64,000 nt of DNA, taken from positions 62,001 to 126,000 of the forward strand of contig NZ_RSAA01000014.1 of NCBI RefSeq assembly GCF_003931915.1. Direction: 5' to 3'. Positions within the stretch are counted from its first letter, which is position 1. Each line of letters begins with the position of its first letter. A program made the translations under genes and the position numbers. Of this stretch, positions 38,650 through 47,272 are shown piece by piece. The DNA is from Saccharopolyspora rhizosphaerae (GTDB lineage Bacteria > Actinomycetota > Actinomycetes > Mycobacteriales > Pseudonocardiaceae). The notes under the pieces were generated by a model. It did no database searches. It worked only from the letters and a program-made list of their open reading frames with translations, and was not told where the DNA came from.

Positions 38650-40302
38650 TCACGCGCCCGCTGTCGCGTCCCGCCCCCGACGATCTTGGGTTTCTTCGTT
38701 GCGGCCAAGCCTATGGCGCAGCGCGGCGGCCAACTCCTCCCGGTCCGAGAAGGGGTGCACCACGCCCGCCACCTCCTGTCCTGTCTCGTGGCCCTTGCCC
38801 GCGACGACCACGATGTCGCCGGGCTGAGCGCGTTCGACCGCGGCGATGATCGCAGCCCTGCGGTCGCCGATCTCGATCACCTCACCACGCTCGCCGGCGG
38901 GGACTTCCTGGGCCCCCGCCAGCATCGCGGCCCGGATGTCGGCCGGGTCCTCGCTCCGCGGGTTGTCGTCGGTGACGATGAGCAGCTCGGACCGCGTCGC
39001 GGCGGCCTCGCCCATCAGCGGGCGCTTGGCCGTGTCCCGGTCCCCGCCGCAGCCGAGCACGACGATCACGTCGCCGTCGACCTGCGCACGCGCCGCGTCC
39101 AGCACGGCCGAGACCGCACCGGGCTTGTGCGAGTAGTCCACCACGGCGGTGAAGTCCTGCCCGAGCGCGACACGCTCCATGCGGCCGGGCACGTCGACCT
39201 CGGCCAGTCCCTGCTCGATCGCTTCCAGCGGCACCCCGGCCGCGTGCAGCGCACCGATCGCCAGCAGCGCGTTCGCGACGTTGAACGGTCCGGGCAGGCG
39301 CAGCCGGACCGGCATCTCGAGGCCGTCGGGGCCGTGCGCGGTGAAGGTCTGCTCACCGGTCGGGTAGGCGGTGACGCCGGTGGCGGTCCAGTCCGCGTCG
39401 GCGGACTCGGTGGAGACGGTGACCGTGCCGGACTTGACCAGCCTGCGGCCCCACTCGCCGTCCACGCAGACCACCTCGCGCTCGGCGCGGCCGTCGAACA
39501 GCAACGCCTTGGCCTGGAAGTAGTCCTCCATGTCGCGGTGGAAGTCCAGGTGGTCCTGCGAGAGGTTGCTGAATGCGCCGACGGCGAAGCGGGACCCCGA
39601 CACGCGGCCCATGGCCAGCGCGTGGCTGGAGACCTCCATCGCCACCGTGCGGACGTCGTGCTCGACCATCACCGCCAGCAGCGCCTGCAGGTCGGGGGCC
39701 TCGGGGGTGGTGAACGCGCTGTCCAACCGCTCCCCCGCGATGCGGGTCTCCACGGTGCCGATCTGGCCTGTGGTCCACCCGGCGGCGCTGAGCGCCGACT
39801 CCAGCAAGTAGCTGGTGGTCGTCTTGCCGGAAGTCCCGGTGACGCCCAAGATCTTGAGCTTGCTCGACGGGTCGCCGTAGATCAGCGCGGAGGCCTTCCC
39901 GAGGACGCCGCGCGGGTCTTCGTGCTCCAGCAACGCGACCCGACCTTCGCGCACCGCCGGGTGCTCGGTCAGGCCGGCGCGGAGGATGCCGTCGGCATCG
40001 GTGAGCACCGCGTGCGCACCGGCCGCCAGCGCCTGCTCGGCGAAGTCGGCACCGTGCACGCGGACGCCGGGCAGGGCGGCGAAGAGGTCGCCGGGGCGCA
40101 CGTGTTGAGCGCGGAGTGTGGCACCGGTGACCGCCGCCTCGGCGGCGGGGCAACCGGGTACGCGCACCACGCGCGCGCCGATCTCATCGGCGAGCTTGTT
40201 GAAGTCCACCGGCTCGACGTGGGTGGGTCGAGGCGGGGCAGTCGCGACCGCGGAAGGCACGTCGCGACAGGCTACCGGTACCACTGGTGGGCGCATCTCC
40301 AT
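38650..40302 (-). CDS. murE: UDP-MurNAc-L-Ala-D-Glu--meso-diaminopimelate ligase
   Basis: 550 residues. GDLFAALPGVRVHGADF, ATP loop GVTGTSGKTTTSYLL, FSNLSQDHLDFHRDM with the carbamylated-Lys region further on, and TDDNPRSEDP whose DNPR motif marks meso-diaminopimelate specificity. The organism therefore has DAP-type peptidoglycan. Start ATG 40302 (MEMRPP) is provisional; a start closer to the conserved PVDFNKLADEIGA is possible. It heads the murE-to-ftsQ run; the usual upstream neighbour ftsI is 5 kb away. A 93-bp gap with no clear hairpin separates it from murF. Confidence 0.96.
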   Translation of the reverse strand: MEMRPPVVPVACRDVPSAVATAPPRPTHVEPVDFNKLADEIGARVVRVPGCPAAEAAVTGATLRAQHVRPGDLFAALPGVRVHGADFAEQALAAGAHAVLTDADGILRAGLTEHPAVREGRVALLEHEDPRGVLGKASALIYGDPSSKLKILGVTGTSGKTTTSYLLESALSAAGWTTGQIGTVETRIAGERLDSAFTTPEAPDLQALLAVMVEHDVRTVAMEVSSHALAMGRVSGSRFAVGAFSNLSQDHLDFHRDMEDYFQAKALLFDGRAEREVVCVDGEWGRRLVKSGTVTVSTESADADWTATGVTAYPTGEQTFTAHGPDGLEMPVRLRLPGPFNVANALLAIGALHAAGVPLEAIEQGLAEVDVPGRMERVALGQDFTAVVDYSHKPGAVSAVLDAARAQVDGDVIVVLGCGGDRDTAKRPLMGEAAATRSELLIVTDDNPRSEDPADIRAAMLAGAQEVPAGERGEVIEIGDRRAAIIAAVERAQPGDIVVVAGKGHETGQEVAGVVHPFSDREELAAALRHRLGRNEETQDRRGRDATAGA

Positions 40303-40558
40303 GGTCGCCCGCCCGTTCGGCGGTGCGACCGTTGCGCCGAAGCGAGCAGTGCTCGGCGGACGCTCGTCCGCTCCGGGGGCCGACTCCCGCACCCGCCGTG
40401 CTCGTCCGTTCCGCAGCGTGACGAGCGTGCGTCCGCGATGTCCGTTCTCGCGGCTCGGAGGGGCCGTGGCGGGAACTGGTCGGCCTCTGGTCCGCGACAT
40501 TCCGGACCTATAACGTTCCGCAGGTTCGTGAGAGATTCACCGAACTCTGGAGGAACCT

Positions 40559-41062
40559 GTGAGGAACCATCGCCTCGGCCGTCTGGCCGCCACCTCGCTC
40601 GCCACCGCCCTGCTCGCCGCCCCGCTGGCCGCTCACCCCGCCGTGGCCGACACTCCGCCCGCACAGGTCGCGCACGCCGCTGCTACCCAGCTCTCACCCG
40701 GTGACGGCACCGCGCAGGGCGCTGTCGAGTGGTTCCAGGCCAACGCCGGGGACACCTCCTACGAAGGCCTGTGCGAGATGGCCGTCGAGAACGCCTACGG
40801 GGTCACCGGTGTCTGGCCGTCGGCCATCGACCACTGGAACGGCGCGGTCGCCGCGGGCAAGGCGCACACCGACGGCTCCACCCCGCCGGCGGGCGCCTTC
40901 GTCTACTGGAACACCAGCGAGTACGGCCACGTCGGCATCGCCGACGGCAACGGTGGCTTCCACAGCAGCAGCGTCGGCGGCACCCTCGGCCACTCCGACA
41001 GCCTCTCCTACTTCCCCAACTACCTCGGCTGGAGCGACCCCCAAGTCCCCGCCGCCCGCTGA
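40559..41062 (+). CDS. Secreted CHAP-like cysteine peptidase/amidase
   Basis: 167 residues. Clear Sec signal peptide: basic MRNHRLGR, hydrophobic LAATSLATALLAAPLAA, cleavage after AVA (30/31). The mature part has C72 in GLCEMAVENAYG and H124 in EYGHVGIADG, with PPAGAFVYWN between them. This is the order and spacing of CHAP (amidase/endopeptidase) domains that cut peptidoglycan cross-links or stems. Start GTG 40559 has the perfect site GGAGGAACCT. It is divergent from murE across a 256-bp promoter region, inside the dcw cluster, suggesting wall remodelling; that role is inference. Confidence 0.85.
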   Translation: MRNHRLGRLAATSLATALLAAPLAAHPAVADTPPAQVAHAAATQLSPGDGTAQGAVEWFQANAGDTSYEGLCEMAVENAYGVTGVWPSAIDHWNGAVAAGKAHTDGSTPPAGAFVYWNTSEYGHVGIADGNGGFHSSSVGGTLGHSDSLSYFPNYLGWSDPQVPAAR

Positions 41063-41097
41063 GCCACCGAACCTCCCGCGAGCCCGACAGCCACACC

Positions 41098-41935
41098 ACC
41101 CACCTCGACTTCGCGAGAACCTCGAACGCCAACCATCCGCCTCGAACTTCGCGCGGAGTTCGACGGCCGAGTTCTCACCTCGAAGTTCGGGCGAAGTTCG
41201 AAGGCCACGCTGTCCCCGCACGTCACGGCGAAGACACGAGGGCGGGCTCAACCCCGCGCGACCCCCGCGACCTAGCTCCACCTTCGGACGCAAGACGGGT
41301 CGCTTTCCGGCCCCAGGCGGGTCGACCTCCCGGGCCCAGGCGGGTCGACCTTCCAGGCCCAGGCAGGGCCACCTTCCGAGACCCAGGCAGGGCCACCTTC
41401 CGAGACCCAGGCAGGGCCACCTTCGCACGATGTTCGAAGGCAACTCGAACTTCGCGCGAAGTTCGAAGGCCAACGTCCCGCCTCGAAGTTCTCGCGAACT
41501 TCGACGGGAGGTGGCCGCACGCGTCACCCAACAGGCGCGGGGGCCAGAAGGCTGCGCGAGGCTCCGTGGCCGGTGGCCAACCTTGCGCACGGGCGAAACA
41601 CCAGGCTCGAACTCGCCCGAAGGAGTCCGGGGGGCGAATTCGCGCGGAGTTCGAAGGCCGCGCTGCCCCTGCACGTCACGTCAGAGGCACGAGGGCGGGC
41701 TCGACCCTTCGCGCGGCCTCCCGCCCTTCGCGCGACCTTCCGGCTCCTCGGCGGGTCGACCTTCCGGCCCCAGACGGGTCGGCCTTCGCGCGATGTTCGA
41801 AGGGCCACTCGAACTTCGCGCGACCTCCGGAGGCCTGCACCTCGCCTCGAACTTCGCGCGATGTTCGAAGGCCAACGTCCCGCCTCGAAGTTCTCGCGAA
41901 GTTCGACGGGCGCGACCGCGCCGAGCGGCCGGGTG
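41098..41935. repeat. Repeat-dense intergenic block with duplicated segments
   Basis: About 840 bp without a credible gene. Words of the TTCGCGCGAA / CTCGAACTTCGCGCGAAG type recur at about 41140, 41190, 41445-41465, 41640, 41810 and 41850. Two larger segments look like copies: 41461-41508 and 41863-41910 are 48 bp with one mismatch. AAGTTCGAAGGCC(A/G)CGCTG near 41190 and its following ACGAGGGCGGGCTC recur near 41650. The unit resembles 4109-4176. Inverted structure suggests foldable RNA/DNA. All six frames have openings only because of base composition. Confidence 0.8.
41308..41424. repeat. Tandem repeat, about five 23-24-bp units
   Basis: Unit GAGACCCAGGCAGGGCCACC plus TTCC. The last two full units (about 41378-41401 and 41402-41424) are almost identical; the earlier ones (starting about 41311, 41335 and 41358) have GGGTCGACC in place of AGGGCCACC. 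The array lies within the larger repeat block. There are no spacers, so it is not CRISPR. Confidence 0.8.
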
Positions 41936-41962
41936 GGTCGCTCGGCGCGGTTCGTCGTCGGG

Positions 41963-43681
41963 TCAGTGGCCGTCTCGGGGCACGTAGCTGCCGGAGCCGC
42001 CGACCAGGAAGTCCAAGTCCGCGCCGTCGGAGGCCTGCAGCACGTGGTCGTAGTAGAGGCGCTGCCAGCCGCGCTCGTAGGGGTTGTCCGGGTCCTTCCA
42101 CTCGGACCGGCGCCGCTCCAGTTCCTCCTCCGGGATCTCCAGGTCCAGCCTGCGGTGGGGCACGTCGATGCTGATCGTGTCGCCGGTGCGGACGAACGCC
42201 AGCGGACCGCCGGCGGCCGCCTCCGGGGTGACGTGCAAGATCACCGTCCCGTAGGCGGTGCCGCTCATCCGGCCGTCGGAGATGCGGACGATGTCGTCGA
42301 ACCCCGCGTCCTGCACCTTCTTCGGGACCGGGACGTTGGCGACCTCCGGCATGCCCGGGTAGCCCTTCGGCCCGGCGTTGCGGACCACCAGCACGGTGTT
42401 CTCGTCAACGTCGAGGTCGTCGTCCTTGCACACCGCGTAGTACTCGTCGACGTCCTCGAACACCATCGCCGTGCCCCGGTGCACCAGCAGCCGCGGGGAG
42501 GCGGCGGACTGCTTGACCACCGCGCCGCCGGGCGCCAGCGAGCCGCGCAGCACGGCGGTGCCGGTGCCCACGGCCTGGAACGGCTCGTCGAAGGAGGTGA
42601 TGACCTCGCGGTTGTGCACCTCGGCGTCGGCGATGTTCTCGCCCATGGTCTTGCCGCTGACGGTGATCGCCTCGCGCTCGACCAGCCCGCCGAGCTCCTT
42701 GAGCACGGCCGGGAGACCCCCCGCGTAGCAGAAGTCCTCCATCAGGAACGTGCCGCTGGGCTGCAGGTTCACCAGCGTCGGCACCTCGCGGCTGTCCAGG
42801 TCGAAGTCGTCGACGCTGAGGTCGACGCCGACCCGCTTGGCGATCGCGATCAGGTGCACCACGGCGTTGGTGGACCCGCCGATGGCGGCGTTGGCGCGGA
42901 TGGCGTTGCGGAACGCGTCGCGGGTGAGCACGTCGGAGGGCTTGAGGTCCTCGCCGATCATCTCCACGATCCGCCGCCCGGTCTGCTGAGCGGTGGCGTA
43001 GCGGCGGGCGTCCACGGCGGGCCAGGAGGCGGCGTAGGGCAGCTGCATGCCCAGCGCCTCCACGACGCAGGCCATCGTCGAGGCGGTGCCCATCGTCATG
43101 CAGTGCCCGTTGGACCGGGACATGCAGCCCTCGATGAAGTAGCACTCCTCCTGGTCGATGCGGCCCGCGACGAGGTCGGCCTCGGCCTGCCAGACGGCGG
43201 TGCCGGAGCCGATGTCAGTGCCCCGGTACTTGCCGTTGAGCATCGGCCCGCCGGTGAGCATCATCGTCGGCAGGTCGACGCTGGAGGCCGCCATCAGCAG
43301 GCCCGGAGTGGTCTTGTCGCAGCCGGAGAGCAGCACCAGGCCGTCGAGCGGGTTGGCGCGGATGGTCTCCTCGGCCTGCATCGCCAGCAGGTTCCGGTAG
43401 AGCATGGTGGTCGGCCGCATCAGCGTCTCGCCGAGCGCCATGTTCGGGAACTCCAGCGGGAACCCGCCGGCCTGCCACACCCCACGCTTGACCGCTTCGG
43501 CGATGCGCTGCTGGTGAGCGTTGCACGGCGCCAGTTCCGACCAGGTCGTGCCGATTCCGATGACCGGCCGGCCGTCGAACACCTCGTCGCTGTAGCCCTG
43601 GTTCTTCACCCAAGAGCGGGCGGTCATCCCCGCTCGTCCGTAGGCCCCGAACCAGCTGGCGCTGCGCCGCGGCGTGCTCAT
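41963..43681 (-). CDS. IlvD/Edd family dehydratase, probably for a sugar acid
   Basis: 572 residues. Iron-sulfur cysteines C53 (APCNAHQQ), C121 (LLSGCDKTTPG) and C194 (SNGHCMTMGTAS) are all present. SGCDKTTPG, GGPMLNGKYRG and GHCMTMGTASTM fit aldonate dehydratases (such as L-arabinonate/xylonate type) better than housekeeping dihydroxy-acid dehydratase of Ile/Val synthesis. It removes water from a C2-C3 diol of a sugar acid to give a 2-keto-3-deoxy acid. Start ATG 43681 follows GGGAGG. Divergent from an MFS anion carrier, which supports a catabolic role. The substrate is not determined. Confidence 0.88.
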   Translation of the reverse strand: MSTPRRSASWFGAYGRAGMTARSWVKNQGYSDEVFDGRPVIGIGTTWSELAPCNAHQQRIAEAVKRGVWQAGGFPLEFPNMALGETLMRPTTMLYRNLLAMQAEETIRANPLDGLVLLSGCDKTTPGLLMAASSVDLPTMMLTGGPMLNGKYRGTDIGSGTAVWQAEADLVAGRIDQEECYFIEGCMSRSNGHCMTMGTASTMACVVEALGMQLPYAASWPAVDARRYATAQQTGRRIVEMIGEDLKPSDVLTRDAFRNAIRANAAIGGSTNAVVHLIAIAKRVGVDLSVDDFDLDSREVPTLVNLQPSGTFLMEDFCYAGGLPAVLKELGGLVEREAITVSGKTMGENIADAEVHNREVITSFDEPFQAVGTGTAVLRGSLAPGGAVVKQSAASPRLLVHRGTAMVFEDVDEYYAVCKDDDLDVDENTVLVVRNAGPKGYPGMPEVANVPVPKKVQDAGFDDIVRISDGRMSGTAYGTVILHVTPEAAAGGPLAFVRTGDTISIDVPHRRLDLEIPEEELERRRSEWKDPDNPYERGWQRLYYDHVLQASDGADLDFLVGGSGSYVPRDGH

Positions 43682-43760
43682 GCGTCCTCCCGTGCTGTGG
43701 TCTCCACCAGTGGGGACGACGTAATCAGTTCGGCTCTCGCCGCGCAATAGCTGATCCGCA

Positions 43761-43864
43761 ATACCGAACGTCGGTTGCCATTTCGAACACGACTGTTGAC
43801 GCTGGTGATCTGCACCTCTACGCTTCGGTGACCCAAATCACGAACAACGTTCGACATACCGAAC
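43761..43864. promoter_or_regulatory. Two related operator-like sites between dehydratase and MFS genes
   Basis: The word ATACCGAAC occurs at 43761-43769 and again at 43856-43864. At the second site it forms the inverted repeat GTTCG-ACATAC-CGAAC (43849-43864), and at the first ACCG-AACGT-CGGT (43763-43775). Both are near the ribosome sites or promoters of the divergent genes, so one regulator (IclR- or GntR-type by form) could control both. No regulator gene is adjacent. Confidence 0.45.
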
Positions 43865-43881
43865 CTCGCCGAGGAGGCCAG

Positions 43882-45213
43882 GTGCAACCCGACTCTCCGG
43901 CGCTGCACGCAGCGGTACGCCGAGTCATGGTGCGGCTGATCCCGTTCCTGTTCCTCATGTACGTCATCGCGTTCTTGGACCGCGTGAACGTCGGCTTCGC
44001 CAAGGAGGAGTTCCAAGCCCACGCCGGCATCTCGGACGCCGCGTACGCCATGGGCGCAGGTCTGTTCTTCATCGGCTACGCGCTGTTCGAAGTCCCCAGC
44101 AACCTGATCCTGACGCGGGTGGGTGCCCGCTGGTGGATGTGCCGGATCATGGTCACCTGGGGCCTCATCTCGGCCGCGATGTCGCTGGTCAACAGCGAGT
44201 TCCTGTTCTACCTGATGCGCTTCCTGCTCGGCGTCGCCGAAGCCGGGTTCTTCCCGGGCGTGATCCTCTACATCACCTACTGGGTCCCGCACGCCTTCCG
44301 CGCCCGCTGCAACGCGATGTTCTACTTCGGCATCCCGCTCGCGTCGGTGCTCGGCGCCCCGCTGTCCGGCGCGCTGCTGGAGATGGACGGCGTCGCCGGG
44401 ATCCTGGGCTGGCAGTGGATGTTCGCCATCGAGGGCCTGATCGCGTGCGTCGTGGGCGTGTGGGCGTTCTTCTACCTCGACGACTCCCCGGCGCAGGCCA
44501 AGTGGCTCACCGACGACCAGCGCACCACCCTGCAGGCCGCGTTGGACGCCGAGGACGGCGCCAAGCAGGGACCGCACCGGCTGCTCTCGTCGCTGGTGGA
44601 CCCGCGCGTGCTGTACTTCTGCCTGATCTACTTCCTGATCCAGTGCAGCGTCTACGGCATGACGTTCTACCTGCCGACGCAGGTGTCGGAGGCCGTGGGC
44701 AGCGAAGAGGTCGGACTGCTGGTCGGCCTGGTCACCGCGATCCCGTGGACGATCGCGCTCGTGGTCAACATCGTGGTGAACACGGCTGCGGACCGCCTGG
44801 CCCAGCCGAAGAAGCGCTTCGTCGCGGCGGCCTGCGTCGCGGCCGGCTCGGTCGGCATCGCGGCGTCGGCGGCGTTCAGCAACCCGTACCTGGCCATCGC
44901 GGGGCTGTCCGTGGCGGCTGCGGGGTACATCTCCGTCCAGCCGGTCTTCTGGACCTTCCCAGCGGCCTACCTGACCGGGACCGCAGCTGCGGCGGGCATC
45001 GGGCTCATCAACTCGCTGGGCAACCTCGGCGGTTTCGTCGCGCCGGTCGCCAAGACCTGGGTGGAGAGCACCCTCCACTCCGACACCGCGGGCCTCTACC
45101 TCCTGGCCCTCTGCGGCTTCGGGGCGGCAGCCCTCTTCCTCACCCTCTCCCGGGCCGAGGACCCCAGCCGGACCCCGCAGGCCGACGCCGACCCCGAGGC
45201 CAGCCACCACTGA
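43882..45213 (+). CDS. MFS transporter, anion:cation symporter (sugar-acid/phthalate-type) family
   Basis: 443 residues, 12 membrane helices. The ACS-family signature appears as IAFLDRVNVGFAKEEF, with FFIGYALFEVPSNLILTRVGAR in helix 2 and LLGVAEAGFFPGVILYITYW in helix 4. Members carry organic anions such as galactonate, glucarate or phthalate with protons. Pairing with the divergent IlvD/Edd dehydratase suggests uptake of the dehydratase substrate. Start GTG 43882 is chosen for GAGGAGGCCAG; the frame is open 18 codons earlier without a ribosome site. Ends at a strong bidirectional terminator. Confidence 0.92.
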   Translation: MQPDSPALHAAVRRVMVRLIPFLFLMYVIAFLDRVNVGFAKEEFQAHAGISDAAYAMGAGLFFIGYALFEVPSNLILTRVGARWWMCRIMVTWGLISAAMSLVNSEFLFYLMRFLLGVAEAGFFPGVILYITYWVPHAFRARCNAMFYFGIPLASVLGAPLSGALLEMDGVAGILGWQWMFAIEGLIACVVGVWAFFYLDDSPAQAKWLTDDQRTTLQAALDAEDGAKQGPHRLLSSLVDPRVLYFCLIYFLIQCSVYGMTFYLPTQVSEAVGSEEVGLLVGLVTAIPWTIALVVNIVVNTAADRLAQPKKRFVAAACVAAGSVGIAASAAFSNPYLAIAGLSVAAAGYISVQPVFWTFPAAYLTGTAAAAGIGLINSLGNLGGFVAPVAKTWVESTLHSDTAGLYLLALCGFGAAALFLTLSRAEDPSRTPQADADPEASHH

Positions 45214-45240
45214 GGCAGTCACGCAGGAACGGATGACGAC

Positions 45241-45279
45241 GGTGCGGGGGGAAGTTCCGCGGAACTTCCCCCCCGCACC
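45241..45279. terminator. Bidirectional terminator between MFS gene and ftsI
   Basis: GGTGCGGGGGGAAGTTCC and GGAACTTCCCCCCCGCACC form an 18-bp stem with one extra C and a two-base turn. It serves the MFS gene (+) and the ftsI unit (-), which converge here. No U-tract. Confidence 0.85.
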
Positions 45280-45288
45280 TCCCAGTGC

Positions 45289-45321
45289 GAGCAGGGAGGT
45301 TTCAGGTGGACCTCCCTGCTC
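45289..45321. terminator. Second hairpin, 12-bp perfect stem
   Basis: GAGCAGGGAGGT (45289-45300), nine-base loop, ACCTCCCTGCTC (45310-45321). It lies between the first hairpin and ftsI and may act as a back-up terminator for ftsI. It would insulate the mraZ-ftsI unit from anything downstream. Confidence 0.7.
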
Positions 45322-45430
45322 GACGCGTGTTTCGAGGGTGCGCCGCAAACCCTTCTTCAGGTGTGGGACTCGAACAGCACCGGCTCTGCCACCCGCACGG
45401 CGAAGCAGAGCGAGTGCGTCCACCACCAGA

Positions 45431-47272
45431 TCAACGGACCTGGAGCTCCTGGAAGGGCGCGGGCTCCTTGGACAGCGGGATCTGGTACCGCTGCGTGAGG
45501 AACGTGGCGATGGTGTTGAACAGCGGCGCCGCCGACTTGGATTCCCGAGCACCGGAGGGCGCGTCGAGCATGAGACCCACCACGAACCGCGGGTCGTCGG
45601 CGGGAACCATGCCGGCGAAGGTGATCCAGTACTTCGACTGGCTGTAGCAGCGGCACGCCGGGTCGATCTGCTGCGCCGTGCCCGTCTTGCCCGCCACCTG
45701 GTAGCCCGGCATCGCGGCGTCCGAGCCCGTGCCGTCGTCGGAACTGCCCGGTCCGTCCTGCACGACCGAGCGGAGCATGTCCCGGACGACGTGCGCGGTC
45801 TGCGGGCTGACCACCCGGACCGGTTCCGGGGCCGGCCGCGCGACCCGCGTCCCGTCCGGTTGCACTTCGGCCTCGATGATGCGCGGCGGGACGCGGACCC
45901 CGTCGTTGGCGATGGCCTGGAACATGCCGGCCATCTGCAGCACCGTCATCGAAAGGCCCTGCCCGATCGGCAGGTTCGCGAACGTCGAGCCCGACCAGTC
46001 CTCCCGCGCAGGGAGGCTGCCCGCGCTCTCCCCGGGCAGCCCGATGCCGGTCGGCTTGCCGAGCCCGAACGCCTTGGCCAGGTCGTACCAGCGCTGCTCT
46101 CCGAGCTGCTGGGCCACCATCAGGGTGCCCACGTTGGAGGACTTGCCCATGACACCGGTGAAGGTGAGCCCGATCGTGCCGTGCTTCCAGGCGTCGCCGA
46201 CGGTGCGGTCGGCGACCTTGATGCTGCCCGGGACCTGCAGCACCTGGTCGGGCTTGACGATGCCGTGCTCGATCGCCCCAGCCGCGGTGATCACCTTGTT
46301 CACGGACCCGGGCTCGTAGGGCGTGGTGACCGACGGGTTGCCGAGGTTGCCGACCCACGGGCCGCGCGGGTCGAAGGTCTTGTCGTTGGCCAGCGCGTAG
46401 ACCTCACCGGTCTTGGCGTCCAAGACCACCGCGCTGGCGCTCTTGGCACCGGCGCGCACGGCGTAGTCGGAGACCTCCCGCTGCACCACGTGCTGCAGGT
46501 CGGAGTCGAGCGTCAGCTGCACGTCCGAGCCCGGGGTGGCCGCTACCAGCTCCCGCTCGGTGCCGGGGATGACCAGGTTCGAGCCGCGGGCGGTGTCGGA
46601 GACCTTGGTGCCGTTGCGGCCGCCGAGGACGTCGTTCATCGCCAGCTCCAGGCCGATCTGGCCCTTGACCTTGCGCTCGTCCATCCGCCAGTTCGCGGCC
46701 CCTATGACGTTGGCCGCCAAGTTGCCCGCCGGGTACTCGCGGGTGGCGCGGTACTCGGCACCGATGTGCGGGTACTTCTCGGTGATCACGTTGGCCTGGC
46801 TGGGATCGATCTCCGGGCCGAAGTAGGTGAACGCGGCGTCCTTGAACAGCGCGTCGAGCACTTCGTGCTCGGTGATCTGCCCGCGCAGCGTCGTGGCGAT
46901 GAACCGGGCGACCTCCTGCTTGTACTGCGCCGAGGTCGGCTTGCTGGGGTCCTTGGCGTGCTGCTCGTCGAAGTCCTCGGTGAGCTGGCGCGGGTTGGCG
47001 TAGAGCTGCCGCGCTTCGCTGGAGAAGGCGAGCACGTTGGAGTTGCGGTCCACGATGGACCCGCGTTCAGCGGGGATCGCGTCCTTGGTGATCCGCTGCT
47101 TCTCGCCCTCGCTGGACAGCTCGCCGGCCTGCACGCCCTGGACCTGCACCAGCTTGGCGCCGGTGAGCAGCAGCGCGATGACCATGAGCAACCGCCCGAC
47201 CAACAGCCGCCGGTTGCTGCCGGCGACGTTGGTGCGGGCGGTGCGACCTCGTGCTCGGGTCGTGCGCGGCAT
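45431..47272 (-). CDS. ftsI: Septal transpeptidase FtsI / PBP3 (PbpB)
   Basis: 613 residues, class B penicillin-binding protein. One N-terminal helix (LLVGRLLMVIALLLTGAKLV), dimerisation/pedestal domain (IPAERGSIVDRN), then the transpeptidase domain: SxxK at S323-K326 (EPGSVNK), SxN in GKSSNVGT, KTG in VAGKTGTAQQ. Cross-links septal peptidoglycan with FtsW. A Cys pair in DPACRCYSQSK is a feature of actinobacterial PbpB. ATG 47272 overlaps the ftsL stop by one base. Two hairpins follow, so the transcript ends here rather than continuing into murE. Confidence 0.97.
   Translation of the reverse strand: MPRTTRARGRTARTNVAGSNRRLLVGRLLMVIALLLTGAKLVQVQGVQAGELSSEGEKQRITKDAIPAERGSIVDRNSNVLAFSSEARQLYANPRQLTEDFDEQHAKDPSKPTSAQYKQEVARFIATTLRGQITEHEVLDALFKDAAFTYFGPEIDPSQANVITEKYPHIGAEYRATREYPAGNLAANVIGAANWRMDERKVKGQIGLELAMNDVLGGRNGTKVSDTARGSNLVIPGTERELVAATPGSDVQLTLDSDLQHVVQREVSDYAVRAGAKSASAVVLDAKTGEVYALANDKTFDPRGPWVGNLGNPSVTTPYEPGSVNKVITAAGAIEHGIVKPDQVLQVPGSIKVADRTVGDAWKHGTIGLTFTGVMGKSSNVGTLMVAQQLGEQRWYDLAKAFGLGKPTGIGLPGESAGSLPAREDWSGSTFANLPIGQGLSMTVLQMAGMFQAIANDGVRVPPRIIEAEVQPDGTRVARPAPEPVRVVSPQTAHVVRDMLRSVVQDGPGSSDDGTGSDAAMPGYQVAGKTGTAQQIDPACRCYSQSKYWITFAGMVPADDPRFVVGLMLDAPSGARESKSAAPLFNTIATFLTQRYQIPLSKEPAPFQELQVR

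Noticed and set aside
41308-41424. CRISPR array
   Set aside because: The repeats are directly tandem with no unique spacers.
41963-43681. Housekeeping IlvD of Ile/Val biosynthesis
   Set aside because: SGCDKTTPG and GGPMLNGKYRG pattern and the neighbouring anion carrier fit sugar-acid dehydratases better; not fully excluded.
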